Of a DNA stretch of 64,000 nt, positions 8,803 through 18,484 are shown one piece after another; position 1 is the stretch's first letter; each line of letters opens with the position of its first letter. The position numbers and the translations under genes were made by a program. Source of the DNA: Pseudoalteromonas galatheae (GTDB lineage Bacteria; Pseudomonadota; Gammaproteobacteria; Enterobacterales; Alteromonadaceae); the NCBI RefSeq assembly GCF_005886105.2, contig NZ_PNCO02000001.1, positions 3,957,001 through 4,021,000 on the forward strand. Direction: 5' to 3'. Under the pieces are notes generated by a model. The model saw only the letters and a program-made list of their open reading frames with translations, searched no databases and had not been told where the DNA came from.

Positions 8803-9429
8803 CTATAGTTGACTAGCTGCTTTGACCGCAGCTAGTAGCACGCTTTCATCCAATCTCACTTTGTAATTTGGGTTTGCATATTGAAATTGGATCAAGCCTT
8901 TCTTATCGACTACAAATACCGCCGGCACCGGCAAGGCAACTTTATCGTTCCCCTCAAAATCAACGAAATTTACGCCCAACTTGTTGCGATAAGCAAGGGC
9001 TGTTTTATCATCAAGGAAATAGGCGAGACCTAACGCTTGGCTCATACGCATTTCGTTATCAGACAACAGTTGGTAGTGAGGGGATTCAATTGTACTTTTT
9101 GCCAGCGCCTCAGGTGAGTCTGGTGCGATAGCAATAATTTGTGCCCCCATTTTAACAAGCTGAGGTTCAATTTCTTGGATCCCCGCGAGCTGTCTTGAAC
9201 AGTATGGACACCAGCCACCACGATAAACCACCAGTACGGTGATATTTTCTTTATAGCGTGTCGCGAGGTCGACAGTTTTACCTGACTTATCTTTGAGTTG
9301 TAATGCAGGGGCATCAATGCCTGGAAGGAGTGGACTCACTTGCTCAGGTGCTGCGGCGATATTAGTGATTTCAGCTGCGCTGACAAAGGCTGAACAAGCC
9401 AAAGCGAGCGATAAAATAAAATGGCGCAT
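8803..9429 (-). CDS. exported peroxiredoxin-like / AhpC-TSA family protein
   Basis: A 208-residue thioredoxin-fold protein with a signal peptide (LSLALACSAFVSA) and thus probably periplasmic. The redox centre WCPYCSRQL at about residues 73-81 is a CxxC, as in the peroxiredoxin-like branch with AhpC/TSA domain rather than the single peroxidatic Cys of classical AhpC. VVYRGGWCPYC is diagnostic of this branch. Likely role: reduction of peroxides or disulfide exchange in the envelope; the donor is unknown. Divergent from the dUTPase gene. Confidence 0.85.
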   Translation of the reverse strand: MRHFILSLALACSAFVSAAEITNIAAAPEQVSPLLPGIDAPALQLKDKSGKTVDLATRYKENITVLVVYRGGWCPYCSRQLAGIQEIEPQLVKMGAQIIAIAPDSPEALAKSTIESPHYQLLSDNEMRMSQALGLAYFLDDKTALAYRNKLGVNFVDFEGNDKVALPVPAVFVVDKKGLIQFQYANPNYKVRLDESVLLAAVKAASQL

Positions 9430-9543
9430 AAAAAGTTCCTAGGGTTTCAAGTTGATATCGACTCAGAAGACCTAAGCGCTGGCGAAAATCTTTCACTTCG
9501 GTATGATATCGCTCGTAATTGATTTCCATGAAGAGAGAGCACA

Positions 9544-10164
9544 ATGTCTGCAAACATCACTAAGCTTGTGGTTATGCTAGAAATGCAACATGCCATGAAT
9601 ACCAAAGTACACCAACAATGGTTTGAACAAGGGTTTGAATGGTACCGCGCAATTTGGGTTGAGTGTGCAGAAATGCTAGATCACTACGGCTGGAAATGGT
9701 GGAAAAAGCAAACGCCAGATACTGAGCAAGTGATTTTAGAGCTAGTGGATATTTTTCATTTTGGCTTGTCTTTACGTATCGACGGCGAAACGTCATTTGA
9801 GCAATTAGCGACTCAGTTAGAAGCTGAATTGGCAAAGCCAACTACCGCAGAGGACTTCAAGGAAACCCTTGAATTGCTTGCAAGTGCGGCTGTGACCAAA
9901 CGCGAGTTTGATGCCCATGCGTTTGCGGGGTGTATGCAGCAAATCGGGATGTCTATTGATGACCTATACCGTGGATATGTCGGTAAAAACACGCTTAACT
10001 TTTTCCGCCAAGACCATGGCTATAAGGATGGTTCTTACATCAAGGTATGGAATGGCCAAGAAGATAACGAACACTTAGTTGAAGTGGTGAAAAGTCTAGA
10101 CACAGCGCACCCAGACTTCAAAACACATGTGTACGACGGCTTAAAAGCTCGCTACCCAGCTTAA
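9544..10164 (+). CDS. dUTP diphosphatase, dimeric all-alpha type
   Basis: A 206-residue enzyme of the all-alpha NTP pyrophosphatase superfamily (dUTPase_2) that hydrolyses dUTP to dUMP and pyrophosphate, limiting uracil in DNA. Metal-binding acidic residues are visible in ECAEMLDHYGWKWWKK (about 39-54) and ELVDIFHFG (about 65-73), the ExxE...ExxD pattern. This dimeric enzyme is unrelated to trimeric Dut; whether a dut gene is also present cannot be seen here. It ends convergently with yrfG, overlapping by four bases. Confidence 0.87.
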   Translation: MSANITKLVVMLEMQHAMNTKVHQQWFEQGFEWYRAIWVECAEMLDHYGWKWWKKQTPDTEQVILELVDIFHFGLSLRIDGETSFEQLATQLEAELAKPTTAEDFKETLELLASAAVTKREFDAHAFAGCMQQIGMSIDDLYRGYVGKNTLNFFRQDHGYKDGSYIKVWNGQEDNEHLVEVVKSLDTAHPDFKTHVYDGLKARYPA

Positions 10165-10826
10165 TCTATAATAGGTAGCAAGGTACGGTAATCGGAGACT
10201 GAAAGATATTCAGTGATCTCTCGCTCTGGTTGCCGACTATCAGGATTAGCAACAGCAAGCAAATGGCCAATACCAAACTCTTGCGCAGCATTTAACACGC
10301 TAATGCTATCGTCCACAAATAAAGTGCGGGACTTATCAAAGCCCAAATCACGCTCTACCTGTTGCCACAACATTTGACTTTCCTTACTTACGCCATATTC
10401 ATGGGTTGAAACCAATTTGTCGAGATACTTATCGAATTGGGTACGCTCAATTTTCAAACTTAGACTGTTTGGGTGCGCGTTGGTCAACAAGATAAGCTGT
10501 TTTCCACTCTCTCTTAAGGCCTCTAAAAACGCAGGTACATCCTCACGAATGGAGATCAAGTGTTGTACTTCACGTTTAAGCTCCATAATAGGGAGCTGTA
10601 GCTGCTCCTGCCAATAATCTAGGCAATACCATTCTATCTGGCCCATTACCGCGTCATAACGGGCGAGGATGTCGGCCCTTGCAGCCTCAAGGGTTAAGCC
10701 TTGACGTTTTGCGTGTGCCTTAGGCACGACGTCGAGAAAAAAGTGATTATCAAAATGGAGGTCGAGTAATGTGCCATCCATATCTAACAAAACGGTATCG
10801 ATATTTGACCAATTTAGCATAGGCAT
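10161..10826 (-). CDS. yrfG: GMP/IMP 5'-nucleotidase, HAD family
   Basis: A 221-residue HAD-superfamily phosphatase. Motif I is DMDGTLLDL at about residues 15-23, motif II LLTNAHP near 115-121, and motif III/IV LFVDDSISVLNAA near 166-178. Overall resemblance is to E. coli YrfG, which dephosphorylates GMP and IMP. As in E. coli it lies next to nudE, here divergently with 55 bp between, so the pair probably shares a nucleotide house-cleaning context. Confidence 0.87.
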   Translation of the reverse strand: MPMLNWSNIDTVLLDMDGTLLDLHFDNHFFLDVVPKAHAKRQGLTLEAARADILARYDAVMGQIEWYCLDYWQEQLQLPIMELKREVQHLISIREDVPAFLEALRESGKQLILLTNAHPNSLSLKIERTQFDKYLDKLVSTHEYGVSKESQMLWQQVERDLGFDKSRTLFVDDSISVLNAAQEFGIGHLLAVANPDSRQPEREITEYLSVSDYRTLLPIID

Positions 10827-10881
10827 TTAACTTCAAAGGCTTTATGATTAGGTTATTCGCCATGATAGCAAATAATGATCT

Positions 10882-11445
10882 ATGTCACATAAAAAGCATC
10901 CCACACCACCAGAAATTTTAGCTTGCGACGTCGTGGCTAAAAGCAAATTGTTCACGGTAGAAGCACTTTCGTTATCCTTTTCGAATGGCGAGCAACGAGA
11001 ATACGAAAGAGTTCGTGGCGGTGGGCGTGGCGCAGTAATGATCGTGCCCATAACGGCTGATAATGAGCTATTATTAGTGAGAGAATACTGTGCAGGAACA
11101 CATGACTATCAACTCGGCTTTCCCAAAGGGCTAATTGACCCAGGCGAAACCCCGGTGGAAGCGGGCAACCGAGAGCTAAAAGAAGAAGTGGGTTTTGGTG
11201 CAAATGCTTTCTCTGAACTCAAAGTAGTGTCACTGGCACCGAGTTACTTTAATGCCAAAATGCATATTTTGGTCGCTAGTGAACTTTACCCTGAACAGCT
11301 TGAAGGTGATGAACCAGAGCCACTGGTAGTAGTGAAGTGGCCGCTAGATAAATTATATGACCTGTTACACCAAGAGGACTTTACCGAAGCAAGAAGTGTC
11401 GCGGCACTACTGTTATTAAAAGCACATTTGAATCTGGAGGCGTAA
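10882..11445 (+). CDS. nudE: ADP-compound hydrolase, Nudix family
   Basis: A 187-residue Nudix hydrolase acting on ADP-ribose, NADH and Ap3A-type compounds. The Nudix box GX5EX7REUXEEXGU is complete from the Gly of GLIDPGE to the EEVG stretch, about residues 86-108. Length and the REYCAGTHDYQLGFPKG lead-in match NudE. It is followed one base later by cysQ, the conserved gammaproteobacterial order nudE-cysQ, hence a two-gene operon. Confidence 0.93.
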   Translation: MSHKKHPTPPEILACDVVAKSKLFTVEALSLSFSNGEQREYERVRGGGRGAVMIVPITADNELLLVREYCAGTHDYQLGFPKGLIDPGETPVEAGNRELKEEVGFGANAFSELKVVSLAPSYFNAKMHILVASELYPEQLEGDEPEPLVVVKWPLDKLYDLLHQEDFTEARSVAALLLLKAHLNLEA

Positions 11446-11446
11446 A

Positions 11447-12250
11447 TTGCGGTCCTATTTAGAGCCTTGCATCGCACTGGCAAAACGTGCCGGTGAAGCC
11501 ATTATGGCAATTTATCAAGCTGACGATATTGGTAAAAAAGAAAAGTCTGATCACACTCCTGTCACTGCAGCAGATTTGGCATCTAATGAGATCTTAATGG
11601 CGGGTCTTGCTGAAATAGCACCAGACATTCCGGTAATGTCTGAAGAAACACCAATTCCACCATTGAGTGAGCGACAAGACTGGCAGCGCTACTGGTTACT
11701 CGATCCTATGGATGGCACTGGGGAGTTTATTCTTGAAAGTGGTGACTTTGCCGTCAATATTGCGCTCATCGAAAATAATCATCCTGTGTTAGGCGTCATT
11801 TACTGGCCATCTCAAGGGCTAACATATTACGCCAGCAAAGATGAAGGTGCGTTCAAACGTAGTGACTCAGGTGAAAGTAAACGTATTTTCGTCTCGCCAC
11901 GAGAAACACTGACATTGGCAGTAAGTCGCAGACAAAAGCTTGAAGCGGTAAGTCAGTACTTAAATAGTCAGTTCGACACAGTGGCACTTGGGTCATGTTC
12001 ATTAAAAGCCTGCATTATCGCAGAAGGTAAGGCGGATTGTTTTTTACGAGTAGGACCAACGGGAGAGTGGGATACTGGCGCGTCACAGATCATCGTGGAA
12101 GAAGCCGGAGGTTGTATTACCGATGCTGAGTTTAACCCGCTGACCTACAATCGACGAGAAACCACCGAAAACCCAGACTTTATTGTTATGGGGCACCCCG
12201 ATTGGCAATGGCAAAAGTTGATCAGCCCACATCATCGAACGATAGAATAA
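11447..12250 (+). CDS. cysQ: 3'(2'),5'-bisphosphate nucleotidase
   Basis: CysQ removes the 3' phosphate from PAP/PAPS, by-products of sulfate assimilation that inhibit RNA-degrading enzymes. The 267 residues show the inositol-monophosphatase-family metal motifs: EET at about 65-67, DPMDGTGEF at about 86-94 (the usual Leu and Lys are Met and Gly here) and WDTGASQIIVEEAGG near 208-222. The start is TTG at 11447, one base after the nudE stop, behind GGAGG, implying coupling. Expression follows nudE. Confidence 0.92.
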   Translation: MRSYLEPCIALAKRAGEAIMAIYQADDIGKKEKSDHTPVTAADLASNEILMAGLAEIAPDIPVMSEETPIPPLSERQDWQRYWLLDPMDGTGEFILESGDFAVNIALIENNHPVLGVIYWPSQGLTYYASKDEGAFKRSDSGESKRIFVSPRETLTLAVSRRQKLEAVSQYLNSQFDTVALGSCSLKACIIAEGKADCFLRVGPTGEWDTGASQIIVEEAGGCITDAEFNPLTYNRRETTENPDFIVMGHPDWQWQKLISPHHRTIE

Positions 12251-12385
12251 ATAACGGCTTAAGTTTAAGGTTGTGGGATTTTTGCGCACTTGAATTGTTT
12301 TAAGCATTAAATCCCTTGCAATAAAATTTTAATCCATTATTATAGCGGCCTCTTGAAAAGGAAGTCCTTTTTAAGAATTTACAGG

Positions 12386-12480
12386 CGCGGGATGGAGCAG
12401 AATGATAAATCATTCGTCGGACTCGCTAAACCTGGAAAGAATCGAAGGTCGTCGGTACCCGACGAAGAATAGATTCACAA
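12386..12480 (+). repeat. tRNA-fMet-derived structured repeat, copy A
   Basis: Begins with the 15 bases of tRNA-fMet (CGCGGGATGGAGCAG) and later repeats its GAAGGTCGTCGG, but lacks the acceptor 3' half. The interior forms two hairpins: AATGA-TAAA-TCATT, and TCGTCGG-TAC-CCGACGA inside an outer GAATC/GATTC pair. It precedes the first intact tRNA and recurs as copy B. It cannot be a working tRNA because there is no acceptor stem partner or CCA. Confidence 0.75.
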
Positions 12481-12491
12481 AAATATACAGG

Positions 12492-12568
<77 letters not shown>

Positions 12569-12627
12569 ACATCAGTTGGATGTATAAAGTCTCAAGTACA
12601 AGACTTAAAATTAAGTATAAATACAGG

Positions 12628-12724
12628 CGTGGGATGGAGCAGAATGATAAATCATTTGTCGGACTCGCTAAACCTGGAAAAGAATCGAAGGTCGTCGGTC
12701 TCCGACGAAGAATAGATTCACAAA
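12628..12724 (+). repeat. tRNA-fMet-derived structured repeat, copy B
   Basis: Second copy of the element at 12386, differing by a few substitutions and one inserted A. The loop of the 7-bp hairpin is changed (TAC to TCT) while the stem TCGTCGG/CCGACGA is kept. It precedes the second tRNA-fMet in the same arrangement, so the [element + tRNA] pair was duplicated with a 243-bp period. Confidence 0.75.
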
Positions 12725-12734
12725 AATATACAGG

Positions 12735-12811
<77 letters not shown>

Positions 12812-13058
12812 ATTCTTGATTGGACTGCACACTCTAAAGAACTCTCCCGAAATTCATCGGTTCACTTTTCATAAATTAGGCTCCTGCAACCAATTCTTAA
12901 TTGGACTGCACACTCTAAAGAACTGCTCCGAAACTCGTCGGTTCACTCTTCATAAATTAATGGCTCCCGCAACCAATTTTTAATTGGACTGTATAATCTA
13001 AAGAACTCTCCAGAAATTCATCGGTTCACTCTTCATAAATTAATAGCTCCCGCAATCA
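12812..13058 (+). repeat. three tandem ~83-bp repeats ending in the tRNA-fMet 3' end
   Basis: Three units (about 12812-12892, 12893-12975, 12976-13058). Each starts with an AATTGG-bearing arm that pairs with the preceding CCAATT, holds a T-arm-like CATCGGTTCA or CGTCGGTTCA, and ends in GCTCCCGCAACCA or a one-base variant. They could be decayed tRNA copies or stacked attachment-site duplications. The following 13059-13270 stretch has no gene; it holds two small hairpins, CTCAC-ACC-GTGAG and GCGGGTT-ATGGA-AACCCGC (13234-13252). Confidence 0.75.
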
Positions 13059-13271
13059 ACCTTTTTAGTTCAGTTACCTAAAATCGCCTCAATGGATAGT
13101 CAGTTTTTTCGATATATACAGAGAAATAAATCATCCACTTTTTATAACTCAAAGCCTGAGTGTTGCTGTTGTTTGATGCATTTCTTAAATTAGAATTGAT
13201 CTTAATACTCACACCGTGAGCAACAACCTGTACGCGGGTTATGGAAACCCGCTGTTAAAGGGTGAATAGAT

Positions 13272-13484
13272 TTAGCAAAGGCAGGTAAATCCGATTTGGC
13301 AGCTAGCAAGATCTGAGTGATTGCAACAAGCTGAGTTGTCTTGGCGAGATGCACATTTCATCGTGTCCTGACATCCGTAAACTCTCGTGTAATCACCTCC
13401 AGCTACTTGAGGCGTTGCTTCCTGAGGTAGTTTGTTATCTTGAGTTAGCTTTTTTAGCTGCTTTTTTTGAAGCTTTATTTTCAT
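13272..13484 (-). CDS. double-glycine-leader Cys-rich peptide, putative RiPP precursor
   Basis: A 70-residue peptide. Residues 1-30 form a Lys-rich leader (MKIKLQKKQLKKL...) ending TPQVAGG, a classic double-glycine cleavage site. The 40-residue core (31-70) has seven Cys (38, 44, 53, 54, 62, 68, 70) and several Ser/Thr. This layout resembles the GG-leader natural-product precursors annotated as class I lanthipeptides in Bacteroidota and Pseudoalteromonas. The start is ATG 13484, behind AAGGA; a TTG two codons earlier is less likely. No modification enzyme, peptidase or exporter gene lies within the window, so it appears orphan. Modification type is unknown. Confidence 0.72.
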   Translation of the reverse strand: MKIKLQKKQLKKLTQDNKLPQEATPQVAGGDYTRVYGCQDTMKCASRQDNSACCNHSDLASCQIGFTCLC

Positions 13485-13683
13485 TTCCAATATCCTTTTT
13501 ATAGATTTATTAAGTTTGTTATCACGAAACCGATAGCTTGTTCTGCTTAAAAATAATACAAAGAAGTGTTGTTGTAAAAAAATAATGAAATGTGATTACT
13601 TTGTTTTCTTTTGCATGGATGAAGATTATTTGTCTATAAATCTTTATATGGTCTAGGCTTTTACTATCTCTTATTTGAAGTGT

Positions 13684-15279
13684 ATGAAGATGGATTTACA
13701 TAGTATTAGAGTCAAAAGTTCGTTGCCTACGGCTGTGCTAACGATCGTGCTGTTATTTGTGTTTTTTGGTTTTTCAGTGCTGCTCAATAAAGTGCAATCA
13801 GCACTTGAAATACAAACTGAGAACTATTTAAGAGCCGTGTCAGTGGTACTCAATGCGGATAGGGACTTTTATCAAGCTCAGGAAGCTTACCTCAAACTAT
13901 TAGCTGGTGAAGATAAGTGGGTGGATTTTGAAGAAAACGCCGAACAGGTCAAACAGCGATATCAAAAATATATTCAGTTTATGTCGCTCCACCAAAGTGA
14001 GCTTGGTAGTTTTGCAACTTTTGATGTAGATTTCCAAAGCTGGTATCGCGTTACGGTGGCGAGTATCAAAGCCCCGACAGATAAGGCGCTTCAAATTAAG
14101 TCTGCCAAGTTATTTAGTGCGGTTCGTGATGTGCTTGATAGAGCAGGTGAATTAGCCGATGAAAAATCTGCTGCAAGTCGTGCGATAGTGGTTTCTGAGG
14201 TTATTCAAATAAAGTGGGGGCTTGGTGTTGGTGCTTTACTTCTTCTTGGTATTGCGTGCTGGATTGCCTATCGAATCCCTCGTCAGCTCGCAAAGCAGAT
14301 AAATTTTGTTTCCGATAGAATCTCTGAAATCGCCTCTGGGGATGGAGATTTAACTGGTCGCATTGAAATCAAAGGAAACGATGAGTTTGCAAAGCTGTCG
14401 CTAAACTTTAATCATTTTCTTGATAGTTTACAGGCAATGGTTACAGCCCTTGTTAAAGATGGCGGTGAATTATCGGCTTTGTCGTCAAAACTGAGTCGTT
14501 ATGCAACGCAGAGTCATGACCTAATCGATTCGCTTGGTAAGTCATCACATACCATTGTTAGCGCGGTGCATCAGCTAAGTCACTCAAGCCAAGAAGTCTC
14601 GTCGGTGGCAGAAAACTCATTAAAAGAAGCTGAAGCTTCACATCGCTACGCAGCACAAGGTAAAACGGTGTTGGCAGATTCAAAACAAAAAATCACTCAT
14701 CTAGCTGATAATATGGAAGCGGCACTTTCCAGTTCGTTAGCCTTACAAAAAAACTCTGAAAACATTACGCAAGTGCTCGATGTTATTCGCGGAATTGCTG
14801 AACAAACTAATTTATTAGCGCTCAACGCGGCAATTGAAGCGGCAAGAGCTGGTGAGCAAGGGCGTGGATTCGCGGTGGTAGCGGACGAGGTTAGGTCATT
14901 GGCCACTCGAACACAAGACAGCACTAATGATATTCAGAAGATGTTGGAAGCATTCTCACACAGTGTAGAGGACTCACAAAAGACCATTGAAGGCGGTAAG
15001 CAATATGTTGATATTGCGGTCGAAAGTTTTGCAAAGGCAACCGAGTTATTGGAATTAATTGCACAAAGTGCGGTTAAAGTGACTGAGCTTTCAGAGCAAA
15101 CCGCTCATGCAACTCAGCAGCAAAACGCAGTATCTACTGAGATTAGCAGTAGTCTAACCGATTTAAATGACAGAACATTGAATGGCGAGCGGTTGTCTGG
15201 AGAAACGCACCAAATTTCGGATGATGTACTGCGAGTCACCAGTAAATTGGTGGATGAATTATCTCAGTTTAAAGTCTAA
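13684..15279 (+). CDS. methyl-accepting chemotaxis protein
   Basis: About 531 residues: a transmembrane helix near the N-terminus ([19 protein letters not shown]), a periplasmic domain of about 140 residues with no recognised ligand motif, a second helix ([19 protein letters not shown]), HAMP, then a signalling domain with the invariant hairpin tip [34 protein letters not shown]. It couples ligand sensing to CheA/CheW. The start is uncertain among TTG 13675, ATG 13684 and ATG 13690; no strong ribosome binding site decides. It stands alone; ligand unknown. Confidence 0.92.
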   Translation: MKMDLHSIRVKSSLPTAVLTIVLLFVFFGFSVLLNKVQSALEIQTENYLRAVSVVLNADRDFYQAQEAYLKLLAGEDKWVDFEENAEQVKQRYQKYIQFMSLHQSELGSFATFDVDFQSWYRVTVASIKAPTDKALQIKSAKLFSAVRDVLDRAGELADEKSAASRAIVVSEVIQIKWGLGVGALLLLGIACWIAYRIPRQLAKQINFVSDRISEIASGDGDLTGRIEIKGNDEFAKLSLNFNHFLDSLQAMVTALVKDGGELSALSSKLSRYATQSHDLIDSLGKSSHTIVSAVHQLSHSSQEVSSVAENSLKEAEASHRYAAQGKTVLADSKQKITHLADNMEAALSSSLALQKNSENITQVLDVIRGIAEQTNLLALNAAIEAARAGEQGRGFAVVADEVRSLATRTQDSTNDIQKMLEAFSHSVEDSQKTIEGGKQYVDIAVESFAKATELLELIAQSAVKVTELSEQTAHATQQQNAVSTEISSSLTDLNDRTLNGERLSGETHQISDDVLRVTSKLVDELSQFKV

Positions 15280-15373
15280 GGTATTGTAAGGTGCGCTGTG
15301 CGGCACACCCTATAAAATCAGTCGTTTGAACGGTTATTTAACCTGAGGTTTGGATAAGGGATGTTCTTACTGG

Positions 15374-16558
15374 TTATTTAGCAAACTTCTTTGCGTAAGC
15401 CTCGGCTTGTTTCCATACGCGCAGGGTATTGCCACCTAAAATCTTTTTTATATCAGCGTCGCTGTAGCCTCTATCTAAGAGACCTTGCACAAGATTTGGA
15501 TACGTTGACACGTCTTTCAGGCCAACAGGTAGTGAGTCACCCACACCATCGTAATCTGAACCAATGCCTACGTGATCTATCCCTATCAACTTAACGACGT
15601 GATCAATGTGATCTAGAACTTGATCAAGTGTGGCAAATGGGAACGGGTTTTTCGCTCTAAATGCTGCCCTAAAGTCGGTGCGATCTTTATCTTTAGCTTC
15701 TTTTTGTGCTTCATCACGCTTGTCATACCAAGCACCTGCTTTTGCCGTCACAAAGCTCGAACCAAAGTTAATTTGGATCACGCCGCCATTCTTTGCCAAG
15801 GCTTTGAGCATTTCGTCATCCATATTGCGCTCGAAACCAGGCGTGTATTTACGAAGAGATGAGTGTGAAGCGATGACGGGCACTTTTGAAATATCCATTA
15901 CCTGATAAAACGCGTCATCTGAAATATGTGATACATCAATGAGCATACCAATTTTATTCATCTCAACCACAAGCTCTTTACCAAATGGGCTTAAGCCTTT
16001 CCATTTACGGCGTACGTCATAAGATGAGTCAGAAATATGGTTGCTTTGCGAGTGTGCTAAGGTGATATAACGGACACCACGATCATAAAAATGCTTAAGG
16101 TTTTTCATCTCACCTTCAATGGGTGAGCCATTTTCCATACCCATCGCGATAGACATAATACCATTGTCAAATTGCGTATATAAGTCGTCGGTAGTGTATG
16201 CCATCGCAAATTTATCTGGTGCGCGGTGCGCTAAGGCTTCCATACCGTCAATCAGTTGATTAGCGAGTTGATAGCTTTTACCTTTACCTTCAAACTCTAA
16301 ATTAGCAGGAATATAAATAGACATAAATGGCGCATTAAGACCGCCTTTTACCGCGCGAGGGTAATCAAAATCACCGCTTTCGGTTGCTTGGCTAACATCA
16401 TCCCATTTACTTTGGATGCGATATGGAACGTCGATGTGTGTATCAATTAGGATGTTATCGTGAGCGAGTTTAACTGCGCGCTCAGAGGCTGTGTATTCAG
16501 TTGCATAGGCGGCAGAAACAGCCAGCGCTAGGGCGCAAAGAGCAGTGCCAAGCTTCAT
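15374..16558 (-). CDS. membrane dipeptidase-type peptidase, M19 family
   Basis: A 394-residue zinc metallopeptidase with signal peptide (LCALALAVSAAYA), so periplasmic or secreted. Family landmarks are DTHIDVPYRI (HxD ligand, about residues 39-48), the bridging Glu in MGMENGSPIEG, LIDVSHISD and ASHSSLR (His ligands), and GIGSDYDGVGD near the C-terminus. M19 enzymes cleave dipeptides, including D-amino-acid and beta-lactam-like substrates. It stands alone. The exact substrate is unknown. Confidence 0.92.
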   Translation of the reverse strand: MKLGTALCALALAVSAAYATEYTASERAVKLAHDNILIDTHIDVPYRIQSKWDDVSQATESGDFDYPRAVKGGLNAPFMSIYIPANLEFEGKGKSYQLANQLIDGMEALAHRAPDKFAMAYTTDDLYTQFDNGIMSIAMGMENGSPIEGEMKNLKHFYDRGVRYITLAHSQSNHISDSSYDVRRKWKGLSPFGKELVVEMNKIGMLIDVSHISDDAFYQVMDISKVPVIASHSSLRKYTPGFERNMDDEMLKALAKNGGVIQINFGSSFVTAKAGAWYDKRDEAQKEAKDKDRTDFRAAFRAKNPFPFATLDQVLDHIDHVVKLIGIDHVGIGSDYDGVGDSLPVGLKDVSTYPNLVQGLLDRGYSDADIKKILGGNTLRVWKQAEAYAKKFAK

Positions 16559-16662
16559 AAGATTACCTTTCCTTTATAGTTATAGAATTTTGATTGTAAC
16601 AACTATTGTCACTTCGACAACTCTTTACGATTAGCGATAACTATAAGGAATAAAAGGTTTTC

Positions 16663-16908
16663 CTAATACTCGTAATCCTCCTGTGCTTGCATTGCTTGAA
16701 ACTGTTGTTTGCTAACTATATTCACCGATTCATGCAATTCCGAGAAAACGATCAGCGCTTCTCCGGATTTTAGTTGTGCTTTCACTTGCGCTACTTTGCT
16801 CTCGGTGCTGACTTCAGTATCGCCATAGTCTGTTCCTTCACGAAGCACATAGTGCTCAATAAGGTTGTCCAGTGTCTCTTGTGGAAGTTGTTGATAAGGA
16901 ATGAGCAT
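16663..16908 (-). CDS. yheU: YheU family protein (UPF0270)
   Basis: An 81-residue small acidic cytoplasmic protein beginning [29 protein letters not shown] in the manner of E. coli YheU. Function is unknown. It starts one base after the yheT stop codon in the same direction, the same yheT-yheU order as in E. coli. Confidence 0.92.
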   Translation of the reverse strand: MLIPYQQLPQETLDNLIEHYVLREGTDYGDTEVSTESKVAQVKAQLKSGEALIVFSELHESVNIVSKQQFQAMQAQEDYEY

Positions 16909-16909
16909 A

Positions 16910-17917
16910 CTACTTAGCCTTACTATAAATTTGTTGTAAATACTGTGGAATAACGCTTTCTAGCCAAAACCTAGGTTTAAAGGGGTTACTTCCCGAAATA
17001 AACCCTACGTGACCACCGTGTGGGCTCACTGCGAGCGTCACTGGTGAGTTAACCTGAGCGGCTGTAGGCACGGCTTGCGATGATAGCATGGGGTCATCTT
17101 CGGCGTGTATTAGGAGTGTTGGTGTTGTGATCTGGGTTAAGTAAGGCTGCGAACTTGCTTGCGCGTAATAATCTTCCGCACCGTTAAAGCCATGTAGTGG
17201 TGCAGTTATCTTGTCGTCAAATTGCCATAGGTCATTAATGGCATAAAGAGCAGGCTTGTCTATCCTAATTTGCGATTGGATGGTGTCTAGCTTACGTGAA
17301 AAAGACTTCTTCATCCTGTCTAGCAAGTATTTTTGATAGAGCTTAAAGCAGCTCTTTCTGATCACCTGACAAGAGGAAGAAAGGTGATAAGGCGCAGAGA
17401 CGACGACACCAGCCTCAAGACCGCTTTGCGATTTGGTTTCTCCCAAGTATTTGGCAAGTACATTACCACCGAGCGAGAAACCAACCGCAAATAATGGCCG
17501 TTTAGGAAAGCGGGCTTTTAGCGTGTCTATAAAAAAGCCAAGATCTGAGGTTTCACCGCTATGATAAGCTCTGGCTTGGCGATTCACTTCACGTGAGCAG
17601 TTGCGAAAGTGCATCAGTACGGCATCAAAACCATGGTGTACCAACGCTTTTAATAGGCCTTTTGCATAAAAGCTGTTGATATTGCCTTCTAGCCCATGCA
17701 ACACAACAACCAACGGTGCCGATTTATCCCCGTGTTTTGCCCATGCAAGTTCTAAAAAATCATCGTCTGGTGTGTCTAGTGTTTCATAGTCGACGGGCAC
17801 CTGTAATCTCGGCCTAAAGAATCGCGGAAGTATGGTTTGGGCATGGCGGTTGCGCATCCACCAAGCGGGTTTAAATTCGTAATTATTGGCTGTTATTGTT
17901 TTCATGGCTTGATTCAT
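16910..17917 (-). CDS. yheT: alpha/beta hydrolase, YheT family
   Basis: A 335-residue hydrolase of the AB-hydrolase-4 group. The opening [21 protein letters not shown] is a family signature; the nucleophile elbow is GFSLGGN (about residues 142-148), and the catalytic His lies in SPHGGHVGF near the C-terminus. Substrate unknown; relatives act on lipid-like esters. A start at MKTITANN (17905) is possible. Upstream of yheU, probably in one transcript. Confidence 0.92.
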   Translation of the reverse strand: MNQAMKTITANNYEFKPAWWMRNRHAQTILPRFFRPRLQVPVDYETLDTPDDDFLELAWAKHGDKSAPLVVVLHGLEGNINSFYAKGLLKALVHHGFDAVLMHFRNCSREVNRQARAYHSGETSDLGFFIDTLKARFPKRPLFAVGFSLGGNVLAKYLGETKSQSGLEAGVVVSAPYHLSSSCQVIRKSCFKLYQKYLLDRMKKSFSRKLDTIQSQIRIDKPALYAINDLWQFDDKITAPLHGFNGAEDYYAQASSQPYLTQITTPTLLIHAEDDPMLSSQAVPTAAQVNSPVTLAVSPHGGHVGFISGSNPFKPRFWLESVIPQYLQQIYSKAK

Positions 17918-18032
17918 AATAGAAACTGCGTCTTTTTGAAGATTGCTCGCAAAGCAAAGAAAGGAAGCTATCCAGTTGCAAAACAGGTTTTGGCCAGTTT
18001 AACGTATTATCAGGTGAGGGTTAAGCAAATAA

Positions 18033-18066
18033 AAAGCACCCGACCAGTAAACTGATAAGGTGCTTT
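18033..18066 (-). terminator. terminator for the DUF3149 transcript
   Basis: AAAGCACC at 18033-18040 pairs with GGTGCTTT at 18059-18066. Read on the minus strand the stem runs into a T-rich tail (TTTTTATTT), so it should end the leftward transcript carrying the small DUF3149 gene. Confidence 0.6.
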
Positions 18067-18164
18067 GTGCGTCGTGCTTAATTCTGCAAGTTGGGGAACT
18101 ACATCGAGCCGATCTTCTACTACTTATTCTTCAATCGCCCCAAGGTAATACATTTAAATCTGTT

Positions 18165-18311
18165 CTATTGTTCGTTAGGTACTTCAGCGTCCATGACTTT
18201 TTTAATGAAAAAGTAGACGTAATAACAGCACAGCAAAATTACAATCCCTAAAAAGCCAAAAGACAGAAACAACACAGGGTCGGAAAAAAAGTCTCTAAAG
18301 AATACGTTCAT
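18165..18311 (-). CDS. DUF3149 small membrane protein
   Basis: A 48-residue protein with one hydrophobic helix (VLFLSFGFLGIVILLCCYYVYFFI truncated here in description only) flanked by MNVFFRDFFSDP and a charged KKVMDAEVPNEQ tail, matching DUF3149. The ATG at 18311 is chosen because AGGAGG lies nine bases upstream; longer in-frame extensions lack a binding site. It is presumably an inner-membrane protein, function unknown. It has its own terminator 100 bp downstream. Confidence 0.78.
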   Translation of the reverse strand: MNVFFRDFFSDPVLFLSFGFLGIVILLCCYYVYFFIKKVMDAEVPNEQ

Positions 18312-18484
18312 GGCTGTGCCTCCTAATTTGTCGATGAGTAAATAGTAGTGGAGGTCTGAGGGGCTTGATATGATCAAGATCAAGTTTCAATCCTGAGTGA
18401 AATTAAACCTAGGCAAAGGCTTGATCTCGATCAGGTTTTATATCTGAGTTGGGTAAATAACAGGGCTTATATTGATTTAATGGC

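Noticed and set aside
13272..13484. Cys-rich peptide as a metallothionein or zinc-finger protein
   Set aside because: The Lys-rich leader with a double-glycine site and absence of regular CxxC pairs fit an exported peptide precursor better.
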